DNA of 64,000 nucleotides from Cryptomeria japonica (lineage: Eukaryota; Streptophyta; Pinopsida; Cupressales; Cupressaceae): contig NC_081414.1 of assembly GCF_030272615.1 (NCBI RefSeq), positions 781,796,119 to 781,860,118 of the forward strand, read 5' to 3'. Every line of letters starts with the position of its first letter. The first letter of the stretch is position 1. Positions 1 through 11,170 of the stretch are shown in pieces. The notes beneath the pieces are model-generated. The model did not search any database and was not told the DNA's origin. It was given only the letters and a program-made list of their open reading frames with translations. A program made the translations under genes and the position numbers.

Positions 1-666
1 CATATGCTCATATGCCCATTATCTACAAAGAGATATTATATCATATTTATACCAACCTGGGACCTAAACAATTAGGTCAGCCACCTAAAAGATAATACAA
101 TAAATCTATAACATAAACCCACAATTCAATGATCAACCAAGTCATCCTAAGACCAAAACAACATAACCCAATCAATAAAACCAACTGGTAATGCATTGCG
201 ATCATCCACCAACATGTTACATAAATGGGTCCATAACCTAGCCAACTAAGATAGCATTAGGTCCGGACCCAAATCCAACACCACCAATCAATAGGAACAC
301 ATAAAAGATAACCAACAACATCATGTAAACCATATAGAAGCCATGCCAACACCACTTATCATGTGCATCAAAAGATCTTCAACAAAGCTTTGCCAGTAGA
401 ACCCTTACCGGTGACCAAAAGGCTTACTATAACAAATGATAGCTCCTAAGTAATCAAATTCTGAACCAACTGATCGTGATACCCATCTAAACATCATGAA
501 TGATAAATCCAAACCAAATCCACAAACCAAAGCATACTGGATCAATTCATAAACCAACAACTCTACTTGAATCTATCGGAAGCTGGTAAATAACCAAAAC
601 AGTTAGTGTTGCCATCAATGACAAAACATCAATGCAACACATAATCAATTCCTCCAATTGCCAATA
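1..666 (-). repeat. RE1 3' LTR (partial)
   Basis: Direct-repeat partner of 5868-6531. Its upper edge is set by the polypurine tract that starts at 667 and by loss of similarity to the other LTR after CCAATA. On the minus strand the LTR begins TATTGG, probably a decayed TGTTGG. A TATAAATA box on the minus strand lies at 44-51, matching 5911-5918 in the other LTR. The rest of this LTR is left of the window. Confidence 0.88.
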
Positions 667-980
667 ATATCCCCCTTTGGCATTGATGGCAACACTAGAT
701 GTGAAAAACATCCAAGTACCAAGAAATGCCAAACAAGTCTCCCCGAAAGGAAGACAACCATCAATTTTGCAAAAGATGATATAATAATAAAGTTAAAAAA
801 CTCCCCCTGTGAATGATATCTATGTTAAGCTTTGATCTCTCCCCTTGATTTATATTTTGTTAAGCTCTATTTTTCACATATATCTATCCCCCTTTTAGAT
901 CAATGCAAGAAATCTGATAGGAACATCAAAGAAAAATCATAAATCCACTCAACCAGATAGCTGACTGCTCCCCCTAAGTA
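667..980 (-). other. RE1 polypurine tract and three upstream PPT-like tracts
   Basis: The tract abutting the 3' LTR reads CCAAAGGGGGATAT on the minus strand (667-680) and would prime plus-strand DNA synthesis. Three more G5-containing purine tracts lie between the pol stop (1056-1058) and this one, at about 803-812, 886-895 and 968-977. Multiplied PPT motifs after pol are a described Sirevirus trait. No coding potential was seen in 667-1055. Confidence 0.75.
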
Positions 981-1055
981 GTAGCCCTAACACATCAATC
1001 CAGAATGAATAGTAGCTCTATAAAATCATGTCGGAATGATGCCAATCAACATCAT

Positions 1056-2543
1056 TCAGGTCTCTAATGGAGGGGCAGAAACCCCCAATCTCTCTCTGAA
1101 GTACTCAAATGCTTCCTTAGGAAAGGGTTTAGTGAATATATCTGCAATCTCCTCTTTAGTGTTCACATAAAATAGTCTCACTTCATTTGATTCCACCTTC
1201 TCCTTCAAAATGTTATACTTGATAAATATGTACTTTATCTTAGAATGAAATAATAGATTCTTTGATATATAAATAGAATCAAAGTCATCATAGTGAATAA
1301 CTACTCATTCATTATAGTCCACCTTTATATCCTTCAATGTTTGTTGCATCCATAGAACTTGTGTATAGTTAGTAGCAGCATCAACATACTCGGCTTTAGC
1401 AATAGATAAAGATGTACATGACTGCTTCTTGTTGATCCATGAAGCAAGTTTCTTTCCAAGAAAGAAATCTCCACCGAATGCGCTCTTCTGGTCATCAACA
1501 TCTCTAGCTCAATTAACATTTGTATATGCATAGTGTAAAGTCATCATTTTTAGGATACCACAAACCAAATTTAGTTGTTCCCTATAAATACCTGAAAATC
1601 CTTTTCACTGCATTCTCATGATTAGGATCACTCTAATATCTTGATACAATACAAACTGCATTCATTATATTTGGTCTAGTCTGAGCCGGATATTTAACAA
1701 ACCTCCAATCATAGACTTGTACCTTGTAGGATTTACTAGTGCTGATGCATCTTTCTTAGTCAATTTCTCATTTGTAACCATAGGTGTACCAACTGGATTA
1801 GAATTTTCCATACCAAATTTCTTCAACAAATCTCTAGCATACTTAGTTTGACAGATGAAAATACCTTTATCAGTTTGAGTAATCTGCAAACCTAAGAAAA
1901 ATTTCATCTTCCCAATCATAGAGATCTCGAATTTATTCTTCATATTTTTAGAAAATTCCATACATAACTTATCCTCACCTCCAAAAATGATATCATCAAC
2001 AAAGACTTCAACAATCAATATGTCATCATCAGTGATCTTATAGTATAAATTATTATCAACATTACCTTCAGTGAAACCAAGCTTCAAAAGATATTTATCC
2101 AATCTTGCATACCAAGCTCTAGGGGCTTGTTTCAATCCATATAAAGCTTTCCTTGACCTACAAACCATGTTTTTGTCATCTAAAAGTGAAAATACATTAG
2201 GGTTCTCAATGTAAACTTCCACTTCAAGATCTCCATTAAGAAATGCACACTTAGCATCCATCTGACAAACCTTGTAGTTCTTATGGGCAGTATAAGCAGG
2301 AAATAATCTCACAGCTTCAATCCTAGTTACCGGAGAAAAAGTTTCATCATAATCAATTCCTTCATTCTGAGAATATTCTTTACAAACCAATTTAGTTTTA
2401 TTCCTTACAACTTGTCCATCTTCATTCAATTTATTCCTAAAAACCCATTTAGTTCCAATAACATTCTTATTTTTAGGCTGAGGAACTAAAGTCCGTGTAT
2501 TATTCTTTTCTATCTGATCTAATTCCTCTTCCATAGCTTTCAT
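1056..2543 (-). pseudogene. pol: RE1 pol: reverse transcriptase and RNase H
   Basis: The 2543-1665 segment is a copia reverse transcriptase. It opens with the usual conserved lead-in (GTKWVFRNK), followed by FSPVTR, YGLKQAPRAWYARLD and the catalytic FVDD box (YVDD family). After a frameshift near 1665 the RNase H continues to a TGA at 1056-1058. Recognisable pieces there are AEYVDAATNY, the DIKVDYNE segment and the C-terminal ADIFTKPFPK signature near 1110-1140. The enzyme would copy element RNA into DNA inside virus-like particles. Multiple stops and the frameshift make it non-functional. Domain identity is certain; the exact start within the polyprotein is not defined. Confidence 0.93.
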
Positions 2544-2588
2544 CGAACATTCATCTTTACATGCTTCAATTATTGATGTCGTTTCAAT

Positions 2589-3760
2589 TTAAGAAATTAA
2601 AAATACCTCATCAGCTTCTGACCTTCTTCTTTTCATCACTCCTTTATTCTTATCTCCAATGATCTGATCTTCTAAATGATTTAACCTTACATATCGAGGA
2701 GTCTTCTGAGTTTCTATTCCTCTCCTCTGATCTTCAATTATAGTTGAATTTTCTGATACTGCCAGAGTTATTGGTTCAACATTTTGTTCCAGAGTAGGTG
2801 CTACCAGTTCAGTTATGATCATCTCCACTGTTTGTTCTCTCTCATAAGTTGTGACTTGATTTATGTTCTGCTCATCTACCTTGACATTAGTTCTCTCCAC
2901 AATTATCTACAATCTTTTGTTATAATATCTATATGCTTTTCTTTCATTAGAACCAAGAAATGTTCCTTCATCAAATCTATGATCAAACTTTCCAATGGAA
3001 TCATCTCTTTTGATATAGCATTTACTACCAAAGATCATGAAATACTTAACTATAGGTGTATGACCAAACCATAACTCATAAGGTGTCTTGTCGGTGTCTC
3101 CCTTGATATGAACTCTGTTGAATGTGTATACCGTGATGCTCACAACTTCTCTCTAGTAGATATGAGGCAGATTAACTTCCATTTTTATAGTTCTAGCCAC
3201 ATCCAAGATAGTTATGTTCTTCCTTTCCACAACTCCATTAAGTTGAGGTGTCTGGGGTGCAGATAATTGTCTCCTTATTCTATTCTTTTCACAATAACTA
3301 TGAAATTCACTGGATGTGAATTATCCACCTAATCTGACCTTAAGTATTTAATCTTCAATCCTATCTCTATCTCAAATTTATCTTTAAAGATTTTAAACTT
3401 TTTAAATGCTTCATATTTCTCCCTTAGTAAAGTAACCAACATCATTCTAGAATAGTCATCAATGATTAGCATAAAATATCTATCACCTTGAAAAACTTTT
3501 GATTCAAGCAGGACCACACAAATCGGTATGAATAAAATCAAGAGAATCTTTAGATTTGTCTTGTATAATCTTAAAATAATTTTTGACTTTCTTTCCCATT
3601 TGACATTCCTTACAAACCAGATTATAGGGCTTCACAATCTTAGGTATATCTCTAACTGCCTTAGTAGAATTGATCTTTACAATGCAATCCAAATTCACAT
3701 GACACAACCTCTTATGTCATAGCCAAATCTCATCAATTTGTGCAATCAAATATGTCTTCT
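2589..3760 (-). pseudogene. pol: RE1 pol: integrase
   Basis: Read high to low: the GAG-pre-integrase zinc-binding part (histidines before CHVNLD, then CKECQMGK near 3600), then the integrase core. The first aspartate is in HTDLCGPA, the second lies after the IIDDYSRM segment, and the catalytic glutamate is in NGVVERKN near 3224-3247. The C-terminal part (3143-2907) has the copia signature TPYELWFGHTP and an FGSKCY block. A charged linker (2900-2589) leads to RT. The protein would insert element cDNA into chromosomes. Frameshifts near 3329, 3143 and 2907 break it into pieces. Most catalytic-core landmarks survive. Confidence 0.9.
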
Positions 3761-3959
3761 CAGTAGAGTTTAAATGAAAGATGTTACCTTTAGTTTGAGT
3801 ACTAGTTGCAATCTCCAATCTAGGTCTATTGATAATCTTGCATTTTCCATCCTTGAACTGTAACTGAAATGCCTTATCCACCAACTATCCTACACTCAAA
3901 ATATTATGCCTTAAAACTTCAACATAATAAAAATTATCAGTATCCTGCTTACCATCCAA

Positions 3960-4169
3960 TTATATAGTTCCTCTTCCCTTGATCATGCATGCTTTATCAT
4001 CTCCAAATCTAACTAGACTGCCAACAAATTCTTGCAAAGATAGAAACTTCCTTTTATCTCTGGTCATATGATGTGAACATCTACTGTCTATCACCCAGTC
4101 ATCCTTGTCTTCAATTTTAGCAGAAAGGGCCTTTTCTTCAGGTATTGGATCATCTTCCTTGATAGCCAA
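3960..4169 (-). pseudogene. pol: RE1 pol: aspartic protease
   Basis: The motif WVIDSRCSHHMT is the copia protease active site, normally D-S-G-C/A-S-x-H-M. Here the glycine is replaced by arginine, which should abolish catalysis. The segment lies between the CCHC knuckle of gag (4365-4415) and the pre-integrase region, the standard position. It would process the Gag-Pol polyprotein. The open frame runs only 69 codons. Confidence 0.85.
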
Positions 4170-4364
4170 AAATACCCATTCCTTTCCATTGTTGGATCCA
4201 CTAGCTGAATCTTATGCCGGTTCACCATCAGAATCAGTCACACCTTCCTCATCAACATAGTAGTGTGATTTGTCTTTGTTTCTCCTATACTTATGCTTGT
4301 CCTGATAATCATGGTTAGGCCTAAAAGATCTTTTCTCAAATCTTTAATTCCTTTCAAGACATCT

Positions 4365-5237
4365 AGATGAAAAATGACCTATCTTATTACATTCATAACA
4401 TTTAAAAGGTGATTTTCCTTCATACTTATTTCCTACAAGGCCTTTAGGTACTCTTCTAGAAAACAAGGCTTCAAGTTGCTCAAAATCTTCATTTCCTCTA
4501 GTTCCTTATCATATAAGGCTTTCCAATCACTCTTGCTAGTAGGTGATGTAGATGCATGAAAAGAAGGTTCAAATTTTGCAACTCCAAAAGGACTGAATTC
4601 CTCAAGCTCAAAAGAAGATAACTTCCCAACCAAGGTATCCCTATTAACAGAGGTACTTTCCATTGTTCTCAACTCATTAATTGCAATAGCCTTCATCTTA
4701 TAAGACGGTGGAAAAGTTCTCAATACTTTAAAACCTACTTCAAATTCGCTCAAAGATCCACCACAACTCTCAATTCCCATGACAATTTAATTAACTCTCT
4801 CCATAAAAGTAGTAATCCTTTCATCTATTTCCATCTTCAAGTTCTCATATCTCACCCGGTAAAAATCAAGTTTATAAATTTTAACAGTAGAGTTACCTTC
4901 ATTCAAGGTCTCCAATTTATTCCATATAGCATTCAGAGTTGATTTGTAAGTTAGTCTCATAACTTGTTGATCAAAAAGTGCACACAAAAGGGCTTCTCTA
5001 GCTCTACAATCATTTTCAATGTCCTTATCCAAGCCTGCCAGAGAAGGATTGCCAGATGTCAGATTATGAGGTTTATATCCATTCTTAGTGATCTCCCAAA
5101 TCTCTTTGCCAAGACATATTAGATGAGTCTCCATCTGAGTCTTCCATACCCTATAATTTGTTCCATCAAGCCTACAAATTTCTCTTCAAAAAACTGTTGC
5201 AGATGAACTTGATGAACTTGCACTATTAGATGCTATA
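4365..5237 (-). pseudogene. gag: RE1 gag
   Basis: Capsid-type Gag of the UBN2/DUF4219 kind. The N-terminus lies near 5237, where the initiator appears as ATA followed by a serine-rich stretch, then LDGTNYRVWKTQME, the typical copia Gag opening. An in-frame TGA sits at about 5190. The body runs 5134-4433 and includes TLNAIWNKLETL. It ends in one CCHC knuckle, CYECNKIGHFSSRC (about 4368-4413), which would bind element RNA. A frameshift near 4783 splits the body. The product would build virus-like particles. Confidence 0.88.
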
Positions 5238-5278
5238 GGATCTTCCTCAAGTAGTTAAGCTTCTGCAAAGAGGACCAA

Positions 5279-5290
5279 GATTTGATACCA
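5279..5290 (-). other. RE1 primer-binding site
   Basis: The minus strand reads TGGTATCAAATC, two bases inside the 5' LTR. It matches the complement of the initiator Met-tRNA 3' end (TGGTATCAGAGC) at 10 of 12 positions. It would prime minus-strand DNA synthesis and fixes the inner edge of the 5' LTR. Confidence 0.85.
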
Positions 5291-5292
5291 AT

Positions 5293-6531
5293 TGTTAAAC
5301 AACTTAGATAACTGGAGGACGACTGAATCCCCACCGGTGAATCAGTTGTCAATAGATTATAGAGATTTAAGCATTAAAACCTCAATACCGAAATACATAA
5401 ACCAAATACCGAAATAGAAGATATAGTAGTTAAGAACAAATATAATCCACAAAACATTTACCAACCATCCACAAAAGATAACGCCAATATTTGTAAGTGG
5501 AAAACCTGCTAAAGGGAAAAACCATGATGGGAAGCCTACCCATAGTCAGATAATACTTCTGCTGTAATTATGTGAATATAATAAGAAGGGCCTACACATG
5601 CAAGAAAGCCCACAACTTAGAGTGCACTTCGCATCACAAAAGGAGCCTCAATGACTACAAAATAAATCTAGACTATAGTCTGGAAGAAGAATGAACTACA
5701 AGAATAACATCTCCTATGCTTGAGTACAGTTCCACTTAAGCTCAGTACCAGAGGTCTTAAACCTCTTTCACCAACCCAATTAAATCACCTATGATTGACC
5801 AAAAACCTTTGCATATGATTACAACTTTATTCACACATAGATAATCACATATCCCATAAACCCCACGAATATGTCCATATGCCCATGATCTACAAAGAGA
5901 TCTTACATCATATTTATACCAACTAGGGACCTAAACAATTAGGTCGGCCACCTAAAAGATAATACAACAAATCCATAACATAATCTGCAATCCAATGATC
6001 AACCAAGTTGTCCTAAGACTAAAACAATATAATCCAATCAATAAACCCAACCAATAACACATCAGGATCATCCATCAACACGTTACATAAACTGGTCCAT
6101 AACCTAGCTGAATAAGATAGCATTAGATCTGGACCCAAATCCAACACCACCAATCAATAGGAACACAAACAAGATAACCAACATCTTGAAAACCATCTAG
6201 AAGTCGTGCCAACATCACTAATCACATGTATCAAAAGATCTTCAAAATAGCTCTGTCGGTAGAACCCTTTCCAGTGACCAAAAGGCTTACTAGAACAAAT
6301 GAAAGTTCATGAGTCATCAAATTTCTAACTAACTGATCATGATACCCATCTGAATAGCATGAATGAAAGATCCAAACCAAATCCATAAACCAAAGCATAC
6401 TAGAGCATTATCGGATCAATATTATAAACCAACCACTCTATCGGAAGTTGGTAAATAGCCAAAATACTTAGTGTTGCCATCAATGACAAAACATCAATGC
6501 AACACATAATCAATTCCTCCAATTTCCAATA
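5293..6531 (-). repeat. RE1 5' LTR
   Basis: A 1,239-bp LTR bounded inside by the primer-binding site and outside by loss of similarity to the 3' LTR. On the minus strand it begins TATTGG and ends TTTAACA. A TATAAATA box on the minus strand (5911-5918) is the likely promoter. Short ORFs inside it are shared by chance with the other LTR and are not genes. Confidence 0.88.
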
Positions 6532-6753
6532 GTAGTTACCCTTAGGTTTCTTTTTTAAGGTCATTCCCTCCACCATAAGAATCATAGTAGTCACAATATT
6601 TCCCATAGACACCATTAATTTCAATCCACCCACTCGGACTTCACCCTCATTCGAAGACTAGGAAACAATTTAAACAAAGAAGGGTTGAAGCCCTTCATTC
6701 ATTCAATGTATGTCACTTGATTTCACTCCATCACTTTCTTCTAAAGAACACCA
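6532..6753. other. Spacer between RE1 and LINE-1
   Basis: A 222-bp non-coding stretch between the outer end of the RE1 5' LTR and a run of ten T (6754-6763) that probably marks the LINE-1 poly(A) tail. No motif or repeat was recognised. Whether it belongs to the LINE-1 target or to older DNA cannot be decided from one copy. Confidence 0.5.
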
Positions 6754-7019
6754 TTTTTTTTTTAAATTATCATATTTGTCCAATTTAGTTTAAATAAGAT
6801 CACCACCCATGCTTTACTTAAAGAATTCAGAAATAGGGACCAAAAAGGGGTTGCTAAAACCAACTTTGGGATAAACACAATTGAAGGCAGTTTTGAAAAA
6901 AGCGTAGCTTTCACTAAATTTAATAAGAAAAATACACATCAATAAATGATTGAAGTACAATTTGAATAGGATAATGAAGTAAAAGGAAATGTTTAAATAT
7001 TTAGGTTTCTTTGGGATTA

Positions 7020-7446
7020 ATTTCTTCAAGAATCATGGCATGAATATCTTTAGGTAACTCATGTTGTGTAGTCCAAATTTTTAGCTCATCAGAAAAAGGA
7101 CCAAGGATTGCTAGCCTATTTGTAGAGATCTTTCATTTGCTAAGGGTGTGTTGTAGCTTTACATGGTCAAAGTTAGCAATAACACCTTGTAACTTGGTGA
7201 TAAGGTCCACCACACACCATCCTAGTTTTGCCTTTCCTTACAACATCTTAATGACATTTTTGAATCACCTTCGATGATGATATTTTGGTAGCCCATGTCC
7301 TTGGTGATAAACATGCCATTGAAATCTACCATTAATTTTGCCACATAGGCCACCATCACCTTGCCATCTAAATATTTGATAACCCAAACCCCACCCATTT
7401 GACCCAGGTTCTCTTTAGAAGACCCATCAAAATTTAATTTTACCAA
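7020..7446 (-). pseudogene. LINE-1 RNase H domain remnant
   Basis: The motif KLNFDGSSKENLGQMGG is the opening of the RNase H domain that ends plant L1 ORF2 proteins, with its first catalytic aspartate in NFDG. Further on, IIIEGDSKM carries the third-block aspartate. A frameshift or stop near 7222 separates a short downstream remainder that ends near 7020. The domain would digest RNA in RNA:DNA hybrids during target-primed reverse transcription. It is the 3'-most recognisable part of LINE-1. Confidence 0.82.
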
Positions 7447-7599
7447 CTAGTATCAAGGGGGGGAACATTTTTATAGGTTATTTCTACACCTAAAAGGAGG
7501 GGAAGTAAAATTAAAGAGATCATCAACCATATCCAAAATGTAGGGTATATGCTAATTTAAGGAAGGAAAATGGTGTGAGTATTTGGACTTACCAAAGCC

Positions 7600-8000
7600 T
7601 TTCATATTCTCCATGACCTAATTGACAATAGTATAGGCTATAGCTTTCCATTGAGTTTTATGATCTGTAAAAATTCTATTATTACATTCTATCCATAAGA
7701 TCCAACCCATGTGAAGAAAATCCTATCAATGGAGTTCCCATATCAGAGGATGGGTTAATGAGGAGGTCAAACTAGAGGAGAAAAAAATAGGGTCTAGGTG
7801 ACAAACCTAGGATAACAAGAACAAGTTAGTAATCTCCTATCTAAATTGATAGAAATAATGATAGTAGAACAAAAAATGCTTGATACTTTCCATTGCTTCC
7901 TCACACAATGACATCTATTCACAATATAGACACCCCTCTTTTGGAGATTGTTAATAGTCCAAATCTTTTGATGATATGTCATCCACGAGAAAAATTAAAT
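7600..8000 (-). pseudogene. LINE-1 zf-RVT region
   Basis: The segment WTINNLQKRGVYIVNRCHC (7982-7794 frame) matches the zinc-binding region after RT in plant LINEs, usually T-x-DNLxKRGxxxPNRC. Further downstream, WILWIECNNRIF near 7640-7720 corresponds to the conserved W-x-x-WKERNNRIF block. Stops and frame changes are frequent. The role in the intact element is probably nucleic-acid binding. It sits in the expected order between RT and RNase H. Confidence 0.75.
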
Positions 8001-8099
8001 CTTAGATATAGTTTTAGAGATATAGATATTCAATCATTTAAAAGAAGAATGATGGGAAGGGAGAAGAATCAAAACCCCACTGAATAGGGTACTGACCAT

Positions 8100-9455
8100 C
8101 CTTCTAGAAAAAACCCATATTAGATTGTGTCTATCTTCCATTCTTAAAAACCTAAAATTATTAATAAATCCTAGGAAGTTCATCAACATCAGTTCTAAGT
8201 GGAAATTAAAACTCTATAGGGTGGAATTTCCATTTAGGATGGGAAGAGCTAGGATACCAATAATGCATTAACATAATCCCATATCTATCAACAAGTTGTT
8301 TCTCAATAGTTGAATAAATCAAGTGAAACTCTAAGGGAATAGCCAAGTCTTAGAGATCCTTCTAGAACCTAAAACTCCCCTCATCCTATGTGTTTCTTGA
8401 GCAACAATTTGGATTTAATTATATTGTTTCAAATGTGAGATCTTCTAGGAATCTCTTCATTAGAAAAAAAAAAAGGATTTGTTGTTTCCTCCATTAAGGT
8501 ATTTTCTTTTCATCACTTTTGACCACTCCTTCTCCATAATATGTCTTCAACAAATTTAAGCAATGAGGGTGAAATTGAGATATTGGAAAACTATAATGTA
8601 AAGAACACTTGACTCCTTACTAGAAAAGACCATCCCCCAATAAAATAAGAAAAATATATTCTTCCATTTCACTCCCAACCACAATAATATCCTCTGGATT
8701 TTATCCGATTTCATTTCTTAGGGAGCTTGGATATGGAATAAGGATATAAGGTACATTGAAGCACTCTAAAGAGAATCTCTCAAGAGTTTAATTTTACTTG
8801 CATTACACAGAAGGGCTACTTTCTAGTCTACCATTTTTATTTGGATTCTCTCAAGTAGTCCTAACCAAACAATTCTCCACTTCACCAAAAGTGAGAGGTA
8901 ATACTAAATATAAAGCTAGAAGACTAGTAACCTGGCAATTCAAAACTCTAGCATTGTGAACATGGAGATGAGGGGAAACATTTATGAAGTAGAGAGAACT
9001 CTTATGTAGATTGATATTTTGTTCAAACCCAATCACATACACAAATAAAACAGAGATCCATGTTTTAGTTTATGCCACTAATAGTGAGCCCAACAAAAGA
9101 GTATCATCAATAAATTGTTGATACAAAATACTTAGATGGCCTAAAGAATGCTTAAGTCCTTTCAAGGAACTCTACTGCATATAAGCTACCTTGAGTTCCT
9201 TCTCCATAGGATATTATTGCTATCTGGCCCCAAGGATTCAAATGAACCCATAGATAATATTGCTACCTTGAGTTCCTTCTCCATATAGTTATGAAAAACA
9301 AATTATTATCTTCTAGGCCTAAAATGTTAGGGATGACCATGTGGATCCTCTTGTAGATATCATTTACTCTCGGGTCCAAGGAGAGAGGTAGTTTCACATG
9401 GAGAAGAAGTAATTAACTGCTTAATGGTGAATGTCTTCCTTTTTTGAGAGTAGAC
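8100..9455 (-). pseudogene. LINE-1 reverse transcriptase, internally deleted
   Basis: The catalytic box reads FIDDTLLLGS near 9080-9120 (FADD family). Only about 340 bp separate it from the linker motif at 9440; in an intact LINE several hundred more bases encode RT blocks 1-5. Those blocks, including the first catalytic aspartate, are missing. A 22-bp direct repeat (ACCTTGAGTTCCTTCTCCAT core) occurs at about 9189-9210 and 9269-9290 inside the shortened zone and may relate to the deletion. Downstream sequence to 8100 is degenerate RT C-terminus. No activity is possible. Confidence 0.72.
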
Positions 9456-9460
9456 AACCA

Positions 9461-10608
9461 TGATGAATACTAAAAGGGGGGATGAATTAGTATGCCAAAA
9501 ATTTATGCACTTAAACACTTTGCAAGACTAATAGTAAACCGGTAAAATAGTTTAGCAGACAAATCGGTTAACAAACATGCAGTACAAATAGCTAATAATG
9601 CATTCACCCACAGAAGCAAAAACACCATAACACAAGAGATTTTGAAGTGGAAAACCAAATGGGAAAAACCATGGTGAGATGGAACTCACAAGTAGCTATT
9701 TGTAGAATAGGAACCAAACCGGTTAAGGTGAGACCGGTTAAGGTCTTACAATGTTCTTTACAAGAACAAATCCTGTTACGAATCTCAATCTTTATTAGGA
9801 TATAAGTCCGATTAATGACTACCTTGCTAGAGGATTTTAGATCCAAAAATGTGAACCACCTTGTTAGAGGATTTACAAAAGGCTTTTGGGCCTACACGGT
9901 TAAGGGCTACAGACTTGTCAAAGATGTGAGTAATCAACAAGTGTTTGATCTAGCTAGTAGCACAGACTGCTTGGTTAGATCCTTGATAGCTCATTCCTAA
10001 TGCACTCTAGCATTACTTCAGTCTTCTACACATTCATATTCTCTCCAACTCCTTAACCACCTTAAACCCTAGCAACAACATAAACTTTTGCTACAACCAC
10101 ATCAATTACCTAAAACCCTAGACATGATGTCCTTATAAAGGAATCTGATTTCATGTCGGTCCAATAGGATTACATAACAATTTCCTAGGTTCAATGAACC
10201 TGGACATACTTGGTACCATGACACAAAAATCACTGTTTAGGTGTCTACGCCGTCAAACAATCAGTGGATGGTAACTCATCACAAAATGTCGATTGGTAAC
10301 TCATCACAGAGTATTACCGGTTCATATAAAATGTTAGTTGCCAGTTTGACAAAAATGAAGACTGGTAAAAATGTGTTATGTCGCTTTAAGCCCTCGTACC
10401 GCTTGGGATCCATGAACTACTTGGGGTCAACATGTCGCTTCAGATTGGGAGACACATTCTACAAAACACCAATAGTCTAAAGACTATAATACAACATACC
10501 GGTTGGAACAAATACTGTTGTGCTCTAACTCATACATATAAAGGAGATCTCAATGCAAGTATGTGTCCATCAATGACAATCACAACATAAACATAAAAAA
10601 TGCCAACA
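9461..10608 (-). repeat. RE2 3' LTR
   Basis: A 1,148-bp LTR, by eye about 88-90% identical to 15985-17111. It is longer than its partner partly because a short segment at 10270-10310 repeats GGTAACTCATCACA, present once in the other LTR. A TATA-like TTTATA on the minus strand lies near 10135-10140. A 61-codon plus-strand frame at 9815-10000 recurs in the other LTR and is not a gene. Confidence 0.92.
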
Positions 10609-10622
10609 ATCTCCCCCTTTGG
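10609..10622 (-). other. RE2 polypurine tract
   Basis: The minus strand reads CCAAAGGGGGAGAT directly before the LTR start TGTTGGCA. A second copy, CAAAGGGGGAGAAG, lies upstream at about 10833-10850, and a third purine tract (TTAGGGGGAGCAAA) sits near 14630-14643 between ORF1 and ORF2. The stretch 10623-11170 is otherwise non-coding. Confidence 0.85.
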
Positions 10623-11170
10623 CATTGATGGCAACACTTAGGAAAATAAAATTTTGACATCTAAGTGTTTTACAACAAAATCATGCCATTAGCAAAATTG
10701 CTCACCCTAAGCATATACACTATCCCTTTAACAATACAATGTTTAACACTTTTGCATATAGAGCATAAACATTGAGATATTCAGAGCATATATGAAAATT
10801 TAGATTACCAGATACTTCTTCCAAATAGAATTCTTCTCCCCCTTTGCCAATAACGACAAAGTATAGTTGAACAACCCTATTTTCATTTGATATTAAAATA
10901 ATAAAATTTTATGACAATAAGGAATAATACTTGTTAAAAACAGATTTAATGTCCTGCAAGAATTGTTTCATCAATAAAGACCAGGACTCAAGTAGGGAGG
11001 TGGCTACTTATTTTTCTGTGTGCATCTGGGAGACCTGTTCTTCCATGGCATCAATTGTGCTCATCTCCTATATAACTATTAAGGCATCTAGGTTTAGATA
11101 GCACTTCTAAAGAATTTGCAATTGTGGGAGTAGAACTAGTTGTAGCTCCTGTAAATCTCTAGACCGAGTG

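Larger units (their letters stand above)
1..6531 (-). mobile_element. RE1: Ty1/copia LTR retrotransposon, left end outside window
   Basis: Read on the minus strand the order is 5' LTR (5293-6531), primer-binding site, gag, protease, integrase, reverse transcriptase, RNase H, polypurine tracts, 3' LTR (1-666). Integrase before RT defines the copia superfamily. The LTR pair is visible as a direct repeat: the sequence from position 1 matches that from about 5868. About 570 bp of the 3' LTR and the left target duplication lie off the window. Several AGGGGGA tracts between the pol stop and the 3' LTR resemble those described for the Sirevirus lineage; that assignment is inference. Every ORF is broken, so this copy is dead, but all enzymatic domains remain recognisable. 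Confidence 0.93.

Noticed and set aside
6814-7029. 71-codon minus ORF
   Set aside because: Falls in the LINE-1 3' UTR; AT-rich composition and no family resemblance.
9430-9480. LINE-1 target duplication at the RE2 boundary
   Set aside because: The AACCA repeat is the RE2 duplication; no LINE-1 duplication was found at its presumed ends.
9815-10000. 61-codon plus-strand ORF that recurs at 16342-16527
   Set aside because: It recurs only because the two regions are RE2 LTRs; it is antisense to the element and has no known domain.
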